Positions 26,091 through 34,989 of a DNA stretch of 54,547 bases are shown in pieces (within the stretch, counting starts at the first letter, position 1; every line of letters starts with the position of its first letter). The stretch is from NCBI RefSeq assembly GCF_009725235.1, contig NZ_WJFC01000084.1:1-54547 (forward strand), given 5' to 3'. A program made the position numbers and the translations under genes. The notes below the pieces were generated by a model. It was not told the origin of the DNA. It was given only the letters and a program-made list of their open reading frames with translations, and searched no databases. This DNA is from Scytonema sp. UIC 10036. GTDB taxonomy: Bacteria > Cyanobacteriota > Cyanobacteriia > Cyanobacteriales > Nostocaceae.

Positions 26091-28604
26091 ATGACATGGA
26101 TACCTTTAAAGGAACGGATAAACAACCTACCCCTTGTTCTTGCTGGGCCAATCCTAAGAAGAACCGATACACATTCTGTAACTGTATGGGTAGCTTTGAA
26201 AGAGAGCCGCACTGTAACTTTAAAAATCTTTGATATTCGTTATCAATTATTATTGACAGGGAGCCGAAAAAGTATTCGTCTTGGGACGCACATACATATA
26301 GTTGCCGTTACTGCCAAAACTTCATCACCCAATTTACTTCATTATGGGGAAAATTATCTATATGATTTAGACTTTGGTAATGAAGAAACACTGAATCAAC
26401 CAGGTGTATTCAGTTTGGATGGTTCTATCAAAGATATTGCCTATCCTCAATATGAATTGCCAAGTTTTGCACTTGTCCCAAAGGATCTAAACGATTTGCG
26501 AATTATTCACGGTTCGTGTCGCAAACCTCACGGAGAAAGCCTAGATGCACTGGCAGCTTTAGACAAAATCATTAGAGAGGCATTAGAAGAAAATCCTAAA
26601 AAACGACCTCATCAACTTTTCTTGACAGGGGATCAAATTTATGTAGATGATGTTGCAGATACTTTACTTTTCATGCTTTTGGACGCATCCCAAACTCTGT
26701 TGGGTTGGACAGAACCACTTCCCGATGTTAGTCATCTTGAAGAGTTAAATCCCGGTCAACGCAACGCTCTAGCAACCCATACGGCTGGGCTAACAGCTAG
26801 TCTCAGCAAAATGAATAGAATTTCTAACATTGCTAAAAGTCACTTATTTACATTAGGGGAATTTGTAGCAATGTATTTATTTGCCTGGAGTGATGTATTG
26901 TGGACAAGACAGGAAAATTTACCGGAATTGACAGATGTATACCCCAATATATCAAAAAGTGGTAAGAAAAAAACTATCTTTGAAGAAGAACTGCGCTACT
27001 TACAAGGATTTAATTCAACGCTAAAAGATATTAGACGTGGTTTGGCAAATGTGCCTACTTACATGATATTTGATGACCATGAAATGACCGATGACTGGTT
27101 TCTGAATATGGCGTGGTGCGATCGCGTTCTCAAACAGCCTTTAGGCAAACGCATTTTACAAAACGGATTGCTTGCGTATGCTTTATGTCAAGGGTGGGGA
27201 AATACACCAGACCAATTTGAAAGTAACAAACCGGGCGAAACATTACTGAAAGCAACTGAAGCGTGGTCAGATTCTTGTGGAACCGATTCATATTACGAAC
27301 AGGAAATAGCACGGTGTATTGGTATTCCTACCCTTGCAGAAATTAGAGAAAGCCAACCCAGACAATTACCACATAAAGAAAATTCCCTCAAATGGCATTA
27401 TACGGTCACTGGTCCGAATTTTGAAATTCTAGTCTTAGACACGCGTACATGGCGCGGATTTCCTGGTAACAAAGACTTTGATTTTCCGGCACTTTTAAGT
27501 GCAGAAGGTTGCGATGAACAAATATCAAAAATAGCTCGCCCAAAAGATACAAAAATAACAATAGTAGTATCCCCAAGCCCAGTCATTGGCTTACCTTTTT
27601 TAGAAACCGTACAAAAGATAGCCAAAAACATGGCAGAAAAATTAGGAACTTGTGCATGGGGTTTCGATCCAGAAGCCTGGGGATTAGAAGAAACAGCAGT
27701 TGAACGGCTACTAGCAAGACTTGCATTAAGAGCGGTACCAGAACAAAAAAACCGTGTCATTATTCTATCAGGTGACGTTCATTACAGTTTTGCTGCCCGA
27801 TTGCAATATGCCGCAACCCATCCCTTCCAAAGCGCGTCTGCCGATGGCACTCCCCAAAACCCATCATTACAAACAGTCATTGCCCAATTTACCAGCAGTT
27901 CCTTAAAGAACGAAGCCCAAGGATTTGGCGGTAGTCATTCATTGCACACTCAAGGTTTTGTCCCTTTTGCCATAACAAACGATCTTCCCTCAGTAGAAGT
28001 TTTGGGATGGGAAAATCCAGAACAAAAGAGCCTGCAAGTTGGTAATGTCTATACTTTCATTGACCAAAGTGTGGAACAGACAGTTCAGTGTTTGCCCTTA
28101 ATACTTCAAGGTAACCCTGCTAAATTAAATTTAGTAAACGAAAGGAGTTTCTTGCGATCGCTACAAATTAACAAACAACCCGAATGGTGGTACCGCATTG
28201 ATTTTTTATCTGCCGATTTAGAAGGTATCAACGAACCACAAGACTCTCATTTTACCATACCCTATTCTGTCAAAGCTCCTCTGCCCGGTCAAAATCGCAA
28301 GCAACCTTTAGAGAAATACTTAGCAATGGCAAAAAATTACCGAGATTACACTTCTAATAAAACAATAGGCAAAGAAATTGTGGGCTTAAATAATATTGGT
28401 GAAATTACCTTTGAGTTTGTTGAGGGTAGAGAAATAGCAGTGCAAACTTTGTGGTGGCGATTGGAGAGTTGGGAAAAAGATAAATTGTTAGAACCTTTTC
28501 CATTAACTCGATGTGAAGTATCGCTCAATTTTGCCGATCCAGATTATCCGATGGATGAAGTGCTAAAGGAAGTAGAATTCTTCACCAGTACTCCACCACA
28601 TTAA
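26091..28604 (+). CDS. PhoD-like metallophosphatase
   Basis: 837 residues, longer than typical PhoD (about 500-600). The metallophosphatase core shows IIHGSCRKP, LFLTGDQIYVDDVADT with the metal-binding Asp, MIFDDHEMTDDW with the DDHE motif, and IILSGDVHYSFAARL near residue 565. These ligands bind Ca/Fe in phosphodiesterase/alkaline phosphatase D enzymes that release phosphate from esters. No Tat signal or leader is evident at the N-terminus (MTWIPLKERINNLPLVLAGP), so unlike secreted PhoD this looks cytoplasmic. The 180 C-terminal residues after the core are unassigned. It is a stand-alone gene. Confidence 0.85.
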   Translation: MTWIPLKERINNLPLVLAGPILRRTDTHSVTVWVALKESRTVTLKIFDIRYQLLLTGSRKSIRLGTHIHIVAVTAKTSSPNLLHYGENYLYDLDFGNEETLNQPGVFSLDGSIKDIAYPQYELPSFALVPKDLNDLRIIHGSCRKPHGESLDALAALDKIIREALEENPKKRPHQLFLTGDQIYVDDVADTLLFMLLDASQTLLGWTEPLPDVSHLEELNPGQRNALATHTAGLTASLSKMNRISNIAKSHLFTLGEFVAMYLFAWSDVLWTRQENLPELTDVYPNISKSGKKKTIFEEELRYLQGFNSTLKDIRRGLANVPTYMIFDDHEMTDDWFLNMAWCDRVLKQPLGKRILQNGLLAYALCQGWGNTPDQFESNKPGETLLKATEAWSDSCGTDSYYEQEIARCIGIPTLAEIRESQPRQLPHKENSLKWHYTVTGPNFEILVLDTRTWRGFPGNKDFDFPALLSAEGCDEQISKIARPKDTKITIVVSPSPVIGLPFLETVQKIAKNMAEKLGTCAWGFDPEAWGLEETAVERLLARLALRAVPEQKNRVIILSGDVHYSFAARLQYAATHPFQSASADGTPQNPSLQTVIAQFTSSSLKNEAQGFGGSHSLHTQGFVPFAITNDLPSVEVLGWENPEQKSLQVGNVYTFIDQSVEQTVQCLPLILQGNPAKLNLVNERSFLRSLQINKQPEWWYRIDFLSADLEGINEPQDSHFTIPYSVKAPLPGQNRKQPLEKYLAMAKNYRDYTSNKTIGKEIVGLNNIGEITFEFVEGREIAVQTLWWRLESWEKDKLLEPFPLTRCEVSLNFADPDYPMDEVLKEVEFFTSTPPH

Positions 28605-28634
28605 TTTTGATGAGCAGTCGAAACTTCTTACCAC

Positions 28635-28689
28635 CTCGTTCCCAGGCTCTGCCTGGGAATGCCTTACTAGAGGCTCCGCCTCCTGTATC
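28635..28689. repeat. dispersed palindromic repeat, medium copy
   Basis: CTCGTTCCCAGG-CTCTG-CCTGGGAATGCC, TTACTAGAGGCTCCGCC and TCCTG; close relative of the copies at 3437 and 5371. Confidence 0.8.
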
Positions 28690-28803
28690 GCGAAAGATCT
28701 GTATCCTCCTAGAAGTCAGGGATCTTGCAAAGCATCAAAGAAATTTTTTGCTACTGATGTCTCTCCAGCAAATCCTATCAGAATTAACATCGTGCCAATG
28801 AAT

Positions 28804-29401
28804 TTGCGAGGATACATCTAATGACAAAAGAGGTGCTACAGCGCTCGTTATAATCCCCGATGGAGGAACGAGTCGTTACTCTTTCGCAAATGCTATTCGG
28901 TTAATCCAAGCCAACCAAAGTCGTTTTTGGATGGTGGGAGCCAATACTCTTGAGAGTCGGGATGTACTACTTTTAGGAAAAGACGCAGTAGAACGTTTAG
29001 TCATCACTATCCCATGGATAGCAATAAATAGTCCCAATCAAGAATTTTCCAAGGAAGCACAAAATTTATGGCAAGGCGGAGAAGTTTACTCGCGGGCTGC
29101 TTCAGCTTACGATGCTGCTCAGGCATTGATTGAAGCCTTGAGAAAAATCCCTAACCCTAATCGTGAAAACCTACAACAAACCTTATCTAAAGAAGATTTT
29201 AGAGCACAGGGAGCTACTGGGACAATAAGTTTTGTGCATGAAGGCGATTTACATGGCGATCGCAGAGAAGATTTAGTTCAATCAGCTAAAGTTGTGCGTT
29301 CTCCGTGCTCAAATCAAGGTAATATATTTGTTCCTATAGACTACGAAGAAACTGGAGTATTAGCAGGTCGTTGCCCTCTCAGTACAGGTCTTATACCTTG
29401 A
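28804..29401 (+). pseudogene. C-terminal fragment of a periplasmic ligand-binding (LivK-type) protein
   Basis: The frame is open from just after a stop at 28801 and reads GATALVIIPDGGTSRYSFAN, AIRLIQANQSRFWMVGANTL and continues to 29401. SAYDAAQALIEALRKIPNPN, REDLVQSAKVV and the rest match the C-terminal lobe of branched-chain amino acid/amide ABC substrate-binding proteins. The N-terminal lobe and any signal peptide are missing and no permease genes follow, so this is a remnant. An internal ATG at 28931 gives a 156-codon frame that automatic callers may report as a gene. Confidence 0.78.
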
Positions 29402-29423
29402 GGGCAATGTCTGAAGTGATTAA

Positions 29424-30911
29424 TTAACGACCAACACTATAGAGATATTCCTCTGCTTGTTTTTCGACAGCCGTACCTTTGAAAAAGTGACGATTCAGAC
29501 TGGTATATAACTCCAATGGGTGAATCGACAAGAAGTAGCGCAAATCTTCTTCGGTAATGATTTCCCGTTCTGCTAAAGAGTAAGCATTAGCAGCCACACT
29601 GGTAATATCAGGTACATCCCAGTGACCAGCATCAGAACCTAAGAAAGCTTTTACGCGATCGCCAAAAGGAAGGGCTTTGCGGTTAAAGGCTTGAGCTACA
29701 CGGGTATCATCTGACTCCGTACCGAAGTAGAAGTGATTCAAAAAGCGATCGCGTACATCTTCCGGCTTCTCAATACCAGCGAGAGCAAATTCATCTAGCT
29801 CACCTGGATCTTGGGGTGCAAAATGTTTGCTGTGAAATCCCAGACCATCACCCAATCCATCTAAGCGTCCATGCACCAGTTCTCCACCATAATGAATGTA
29901 GAGTTCTTTAAGTGCTTCTTTATCTACAAGAGCAGGGTTATTCTTGGTCAACAAATGTTCTTTGTTGCGAGTTTCCCAATGCCAAATAATATCAGCATAC
30001 AAACTTGCGCCCCAAGCGGAACCACCTTCCATGAAAGCAAATTTTAAAGTGGGAAAGCGACGGGTAACGCCACCAAAGAATAAAGATTTGCACAGTGCTT
30101 CCGCAGCGAAGGCAAAGTGGTTAATGTGGTTGTACTGAGCGTTGGTAACGGAACGTTGAGTTGTCCAACCTTGACTGGAAGCGTGAGTAGTCGGTACAAC
30201 CTTAAGTTCCACACATTTCTCCCAGAAAGGGTCGTAATCATATTCGCTATCCAAACCAAAGTTATCAATCCAAACCACCTCATTTGCAACTTCCTTGCCA
30301 TACTTCTCAAAGGCAGGAATCGGACGGCGAACGTAACCGGGGATTTGAATGGCTTTCAGACCAAGCACTTTTACTGCATATTCCAACTCTTCTATTGCCT
30401 CTTGGGGAGTGTGCATGGGAATTGCAGCAATTGGTGTGAGACGGTCAGAGTATGGGCGGAAAATATCAGCATGATAGTTATTAATTGCTCGACACACGGC
30501 CCTCCGCATTTCTTCATTACCGATATTTGGTGCCATTGTAGCTAAGTTAGGATACACCACAGCAAAATCTGTACCTGCTTCTTGCAAGCGTTCGTGTAGT
30601 AACTTCGGCAAGCTGATAGTAGCCAAATTTAGTGTGTTTTTCGTCGGGCGTCCCCACCAGTTAGGACGGTTAGTGCGATAAGCGAAACGTTCTTCCCAAG
30701 TTTGCTTGTACCATTTAAAGCGAGAAGCTCCTGGTAAATGTTCTTTAAAGCGTTCAACAATTGCACTTCCAGCAACTTCTTCTAAATAATCCAAGACTGC
30801 TGGTTCAAATTCTTGGGTATGAACATCAGTATCAATAATCGGATAACCCAATTTTTCACGAATTTGAGCAGATTTGGTTTTTTGGGTTGGACGGTCTAAA
30901 GCAATTGTCAT
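29424..30911 (-). CDS. amidohydrolase_2 family metal-dependent hydrolase, copy A
   Basis: 495 residues of the COG2159 TIM-barrel amidohydrolase group (relatives include ACMSD decarboxylase and other nonhydrolytic members). The metal motif appears as IIDTDVHTQ (DxH) at residues 24-32; further conserved parts are VVPTTHASSQGW with a barrel His and FLGSDAGHWD with the C-terminal Asp. No signal peptide. It is about three-quarters identical to copy B directly upstream on the same strand, so the pair arose by tandem duplication. Each copy has its own leader. The substrate is unknown. Confidence 0.88.
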   Translation of the reverse strand: MTIALDRPTQKTKSAQIREKLGYPIIDTDVHTQEFEPAVLDYLEEVAGSAIVERFKEHLPGASRFKWYKQTWEERFAYRTNRPNWWGRPTKNTLNLATISLPKLLHERLQEAGTDFAVVYPNLATMAPNIGNEEMRRAVCRAINNYHADIFRPYSDRLTPIAAIPMHTPQEAIEELEYAVKVLGLKAIQIPGYVRRPIPAFEKYGKEVANEVVWIDNFGLDSEYDYDPFWEKCVELKVVPTTHASSQGWTTQRSVTNAQYNHINHFAFAAEALCKSLFFGGVTRRFPTLKFAFMEGGSAWGASLYADIIWHWETRNKEHLLTKNNPALVDKEALKELYIHYGGELVHGRLDGLGDGLGFHSKHFAPQDPGELDEFALAGIEKPEDVRDRFLNHFYFGTESDDTRVAQAFNRKALPFGDRVKAFLGSDAGHWDVPDITSVAANAYSLAEREIITEEDLRYFLSIHPLELYTSLNRHFFKGTAVEKQAEEYLYSVGR

Positions 30912-30945
30912 GATGCCTTCTCCTGATTTTACAAAATGTTGATAC

Positions 30946-31069
30946 TGGGCAAAAGGACATTGGGCAAAAGGGCATTGGGCATTGGGTATTAGAAATGCGT
31001 CCTTCTCCCCTTGTCCCCCTTGTCCCCCTTGTCCTCCTTGTCCCCCTACTCCCTACTCCCTACTCCCTA
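30946..31069. repeat. compound heptamer repeats between the two amidohydrolases
   Basis: Three arrays in series: GGCAAAA/GGCATTG copies (30946-30990), CTTGTCCCC copies (31006-31043) and CTCCCTA copies (31046-31069). The last array supplies the C-terminal codons of copy B. Confidence 0.85.
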
Positions 31070-32537
31070 AATACTCATCTGCTGCTTGTTCGACAGCTGT
31101 ACCTTTGAAAAAGTCACGGTTGAGACTGGTGTATAACTCTAATGGATGTATGGATAAGAAATAGCGCAAATCTTCTTCTGTGATAATGCCACGTTCAACA
31201 AAGGAGTAAGAGTTGGCAGTTACAGCTGTAATGTCAGGTACGTCCCAATGTCCGGAATCAGAACCCAAAAAGGCTTTGACGCGATCGCCATAGGGATTGG
31301 CTTTGCGGTTAAAGGCATGGGCTACACGGGTATCATCTGACTCTGTACCAAAGTAAAAGTGATTTAAGAAGCGTGTACGCACATCTTCTGGAGTTTTAAC
31401 TCCTGCTAAGGCAAATTCATCTTGTTCGCCTGGATCTGTGGGAGATATCAAGTCAGCGTGGAAGCCCAAACCGCTTCCTAGTTGCTCTAAGCGACCATGT
31501 ACTAGTTCGCCACCGTACCGAACGTAATACTCTAACAGTTCTTCACGATTAATATTGGCAGGATCGTTATTCTCCAACAAGTGGTCTTTGTTGCGAGTTT
31601 CCCAGTGCCAAATTAAATCGGCGTAAAGACTCGCACCCCAAGCTGAACCACCTTCTAAAAAAGCAAATTTTAAGGTAGGGAAGCGGTAGGTCACACCACC
31701 AAAAAACAGGGATTTGCATAGAGCTTCACCAGCAGAAGCAAAGTGACCAATATGGTTGTACTGATAGTTAGAAATGGAGCGACGATTTATCCAACCCATA
31801 CCGCTAGAGTGCGTAGTGGGTACAACTTTGAGTTCTACGCACTTCTCCCAGAAGGGGTCATAGTCGTACTTGCTATCTAAGCCAAAGGTATCAATCCAGA
31901 TGGCTTCATTTGCGACTTCCTCACCATACTTCTCAAAAGCAGGAATTGGACGGCGAATATGACCGGGAATTTGTATGGCTTTTAATCCCAAAACTTTCAC
32001 TGCGTATTCTAACTCTTCAATCGCCTCTTGGGGTGTGTGCATGGGAATGGTGGCGATTGGTGTTAGGCGATCGCTATAAGGACGGAAAATATCAGCATGA
32101 TAGGTGTTAGCCGCACGACATACTGCTCGTCGCATATCCTCATTGCCAATATGGGGAGCCAGAGTTGCTAAGTTGGGATACACAACAGCAAAGTCTGTAC
32201 CTGCTTCTTGCAAGCGCTCGTGTAGCAGTTTGGGTAAGCTAATGGTAGCTAAATTTAAGGCATCATCGGTGGGACGAGTCCAGAAGGGAGGACGTGTAGT
32301 GCGGTATGCGCGACGCTCTTCCCAAGTTTGCTTGAACCATTTAGAGCGGGATGAACCAGGTAAGTGGTCTTGGAAGTGTTCTACAATTGCAGTACCAGCG
32401 ACTTGCTCTAAATAATCCAGGAAAGCTGGAGGGAATTCTTGGGTGTGTAAGTCAGTATCAATGATGGGATACCCCAGTCGTTCGCGAATTTCTGCCGAGC
32501 GCGTTTTCATTTTGGGGCGTTCCAGAGCTACAGTCAT
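31053..32537 (-). CDS. amidohydrolase_2 family metal-dependent hydrolase, copy B
   Basis: 494 residues; same metal motifs as copy A (IIDTDLHTQ, VPTTHSSGMGW, FLGSDSGHWD) and near-identical central barrel (NLATISLPKLLHERLQEAGT). The C-terminus is LGSRE where copy A has YSVGR: the codons for GSRE and the TAG stop lie inside the GGGAGTA repeat, so the repeat has replaced the native end by a few residues. Ribosome site AGGGAGCAA seven bases before the ATG. Probably paralogous enzymes with related substrates. Confidence 0.88.
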   Translation of the reverse strand: MTVALERPKMKTRSAEIRERLGYPIIDTDLHTQEFPPAFLDYLEQVAGTAIVEHFQDHLPGSSRSKWFKQTWEERRAYRTTRPPFWTRPTDDALNLATISLPKLLHERLQEAGTDFAVVYPNLATLAPHIGNEDMRRAVCRAANTYHADIFRPYSDRLTPIATIPMHTPQEAIEELEYAVKVLGLKAIQIPGHIRRPIPAFEKYGEEVANEAIWIDTFGLDSKYDYDPFWEKCVELKVVPTTHSSGMGWINRRSISNYQYNHIGHFASAGEALCKSLFFGGVTYRFPTLKFAFLEGGSAWGASLYADLIWHWETRNKDHLLENNDPANINREELLEYYVRYGGELVHGRLEQLGSGLGFHADLISPTDPGEQDEFALAGVKTPEDVRTRFLNHFYFGTESDDTRVAHAFNRKANPYGDRVKAFLGSDSGHWDVPDITAVTANSYSFVERGIITEEDLRYFLSIHPLELYTSLNRDFFKGTAVEQAADEYLGSRE

Positions 32538-32845
32538 AATAATTGCTCCCTTGTGTATGTAATTTTTGATGTGTTAATTCCGTAGAATCTCAGGCAATTC
32601 AAGTTTCACGGCACCATTTCCCGTTTAGTCCAACAGGGGCTTGCGGATGTCAGTTATACACGATTATGCTGTCTATTACAGAAGTTTTAACTACTGTTAC
32701 TTGATTGATTTACTGGAGATTTATCCAGCAGTATTGCACAGGGTACAGCAAAAATACAACCCCTTTGTAACCAAAATATACGTTAATCAAATTTTATTTT
32801 TGGCTAATTGTTAGATAAACTAAATATTATGGTTTCCCTTCCCTG

Positions 32846-32881
32846 TCGTTCACCCTCCTCTCGGATGCTGTAGGCGAATGA
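32846..32881 (+). promoter_or_regulatory. degenerate glnA-type glutamine aptamer (tentative)
   Basis: TCGTTCACCC, a short TCC/GGA hairpin, then GTAGG and a closing GAATGA that pairs with TCGTTC. Glutamine riboswitches of the glnA/downstream-peptide class in cyanobacteria have CGUUCAYCC and GGACGGAAGUAGG joined by such a stem. Here GGATGCTGTAGG is one base short and lacks GGAA, and no glutamine-related gene follows. It is a relic or a coincidence. Confidence 0.25.
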
Positions 32882-32895
32882 TAGGTCTGACCCCC

Positions 32896-32931
32896 CACCT
32901 CGTTCCTGGGCTGCAGCCTGGGAACGAGGTG
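32896..32931. repeat. dispersed palindromic repeat, minimal copy
   Basis: CTCGTTCCTGGGCTGCAGCC then TGGGAACGAG: the two outer arms of the long copy at 3437-3552 fused into a single hairpin. Confidence 0.8.
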
Positions 32932-33179
32932 GTACAAAGTCTCGCTCACCCATCAAAATTAATGTGGTGGACCACTAGGCTTTATGCAAGAAGATTAAAG
33001 CAGCTAATTTCCGTCACTTACCATTTTTAACAGTAAAAATAAAACTTGTGTTTCCCAAATAAGCCCAAATAAGCTTGCTACGTAGGACGAATCTTCATGC
33101 TGGAGTTTTATTCCTTTGGTAGAACAGATTAGTTCTTAAAAATTCCTATACTGCAATTACCAAGCAATGAATTTCTTCC

Positions 33180-33212
33180 CTCCTAGTTTGAGACCTAACT
33201 AGGAGTTTTTTA
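33180..33212 (+). terminator. orphan intrinsic terminator
   Basis: CTCCTAGTT and AACTAGGAG pair around TGAGACCT and are followed by six T. No open reading frame precedes it for over 600 bases on this strand, so it may end a non-coding transcript. Confidence 0.7.
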
Positions 33213-33365
33213 ATCTTTCTCAATAGCAATGTATGTCTTAAGAAATAACCCAAGTAACCTCATCCGTAAGGCTCGTGAATAATTAATTCTGATGACAGAT
33301 TGGACATTCATATTCGAGTTGTTATTGTGTAATTGTCAAAAGAAAAGTTTACCCCATTTAAAACA

Positions 33366-33635
33366 ATGAACATTATTGCTTGGATTGTATTAGGTCTCAT
33401 TGCTGGAGCTATAGCTAAAGCTATCTACCCCGGTCACCAAGGTGGTGGAATCTTGGGAACAATCTTGTTAGGAATTATCGGTGCTTTTGTAGGTGGTAGC
33501 TTAGGAGTATTCTTTAGCACGGGACAATTTTCACTGGCTGCTACTAGTCTTAGTATCCCCGGTATCGCGTTAGCAGTCGTTGGTGCGCTTGTCGCTATTT
33601 TCATATGGAATTTACTCACCCGTCGTGCAGTTTAA
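33366..33635 (+). CDS. GlsB/YeaQ/YmgE family stress-response membrane protein
   Basis: 89 residues from the ATG at 33366 (MNIIAWIVLGLIAGAIAKAI); a frame 11 codons longer lacks family similarity. Three hydrophobic glycine-rich helices with PGHQGGGILGTILLGIIGAF, GGSLG are the family signature (transglycosylase-associated protein family). Such small inner-membrane proteins are induced by acid, osmotic or envelope stress; a mechanism is not known. It stands alone. Confidence 0.93.
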   Translation: MNIIAWIVLGLIAGAIAKAIYPGHQGGGILGTILLGIIGAFVGGSLGVFFSTGQFSLAATSLSIPGIALAVVGALVAIFIWNLLTRRAV

Positions 33636-33708
33636 TAAATTAAAGCACGCTCAATTTATAGTAAACCTCAGGGAGTAAATTTCTATATATTATCCCTGAA
33701 TTTAATAA

Positions 33709-33743
33709 GAAAAAAAGCGCTATCCTAGGATTAGGATAGCGCT
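33709..33743 (-). terminator. strong intrinsic terminator of the GH43-like gene
   Basis: AGCGCTATCCTA (33716-33727) and TAGGATAGCGCT (33732-33743) form a 12-bp stem with a 4-nt loop. On the minus strand it is followed by seven to eight T, about 20 bases after the stop codon at 33765. Confidence 0.88.
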
Positions 33744-33764
33744 ACTATAATTAGCTTCGCTCTT

Positions 33765-34823
33765 TCATACTTTTTCAGTGATGGTTTGCGGTGTCCAAGT
33801 AGGACCGTTGCAACGCGGTCCATCAAGCGTCCAGATGAGCTTGTCCATACACATCTGCCGCGCCGCCATATTTATTCCCCAAGCATGGTAAATGATGTAC
33901 TCAGTCTTGTGGTCGGGAGCTAGAACAATCGAGTTGTGTCCGGGTCCGAGAACATGACCGGGAAGCGATCGCAGCACGCGTGGTCCTGTTTCGTTACCTG
34001 CATCTGAGTAAGGTCCCATAACATTGTCAGCCACTCCATAATCCACACCATAGTTCTCCGTTTCCCAACGTCCACCGCTATAAAAACAGTAGTATCGACC
34101 TTCATGTTTCCTAACACAAGGACCTTCCAAAGTATGCCAATCAAAAATTTCACCGTACATTAAACGATTAGCTAGAAACCTCTGCCAATCCGAACGCGCC
34201 CGTAAAACAGTTTTCCCAAAGCCGGATAGCTTTGTCATGCTTTCGAGGCGATCTACATAGAGAGCAGTCCCAGCACGCATACCGCCTTCAGTATCCAGAA
34301 AATCGCGAGCGTAAAAGAGATACCATTGTCCATCATTATCACGGAATGGATGCGGATCGATCGCAAAGGGACAAGAATTAGGATCTACTAACGGTTCTCC
34401 AACATCCTCATAAGGACCTAAGGGAGTATCGCTAGTAGCAACGCGCAACTGATGATTTTTGTCCTCGTGTCCCACAGAGTAGTAGAGGTAGAACTTGCCC
34501 TCACTGTATGCAACTTCGGGTGCCCAAAAGCGATCGCCAAGCGCGGGGTCTGGACGCTTCAGGGCATTACCAACAAAATGCCAGTTGAGGAAATCAAAAG
34601 AGCGTAACAGAGGAAAGACGCGCAAGTTGTTGGCGGAGTCAGTACTTGTCGCATCTGCGATTTCATCTATCTGTCCTTGTGCTTCTGCTGCACCAGTTCC
34701 GATCGCATAGTATATGTCCTGGTGCTTCCAGACAAAAGGATCGGCGAAATAGCCTTTGTAGACTGGATTGGTGTAAGTACGTGTTTGAGTGAGAGTTTCT
34801 GGTATTGGCTCCATATGAGACAT
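33765..34823 (-). CDS. glycoside hydrolase family 43-like five-bladed propeller protein
   Basis: 352 residues. TYTNPVYKGYFADPFVWKHQ has the family's catalytic-base Asp in DPFV; FWAPEVAYSEGKFYLYYSVG, IDPHPFRDNDGQWYLFYARD and GPCVRKHEGRYYCFYSGG are blade motifs, and the Glu of LEGP is a plausible general acid. Family 43 and neighbours remove arabinose or xylose from plant or microbial polysaccharides. No signal peptide is seen, so the substrate may be intracellular or internal oligosaccharide. It is well terminated and monocistronic. Confidence 0.85.
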   Translation of the reverse strand: MSHMEPIPETLTQTRTYTNPVYKGYFADPFVWKHQDIYYAIGTGAAEAQGQIDEIADATSTDSANNLRVFPLLRSFDFLNWHFVGNALKRPDPALGDRFWAPEVAYSEGKFYLYYSVGHEDKNHQLRVATSDTPLGPYEDVGEPLVDPNSCPFAIDPHPFRDNDGQWYLFYARDFLDTEGGMRAGTALYVDRLESMTKLSGFGKTVLRARSDWQRFLANRLMYGEIFDWHTLEGPCVRKHEGRYYCFYSGGRWETENYGVDYGVADNVMGPYSDAGNETGPRVLRSLPGHVLGPGHNSIVLAPDHKTEYIIYHAWGINMAARQMCMDKLIWTLDGPRCNGPTWTPQTITEKV

Positions 34824-34989
34824 TGTGTCTGTAGTAAGTGCAACAGGAAGATAACAAATCTTCCTCCGTTTCCCTTGCTTAAACCTCTATCTATGTGTCA
34901 GTGTTCTGCTTTGAGCAACATCATTTGTTATTAATCATTTCTTTTTATAAAGAAGAAATGATGATTTATTGTACGTAAACGCTCTCTTT

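Larger units (their letters stand above)
32538..33365. other. intergenic region, 828 bases, with RNA-like elements
   Basis: No protein gene. It holds a sequence resembling a glutamine aptamer (32846-32881), a palindromic repeat (32896-32931) and an intrinsic terminator (33180-33212) with no gene before it, which suggests a small RNA. Confidence 0.5.

Noticed and set aside
28607..28801. 64-codon plus-strand frame after the PhoD-like gene
   Set aside because: Its first half is the dispersed palindromic repeat; it looks fortuitous.
30982..31164. 60-codon frame with CPPCPPCPP repeats
   Set aside because: Translation of the CTTGTCCCC tandem repeat plus antisense of amidohydrolase copy B; not a gene.
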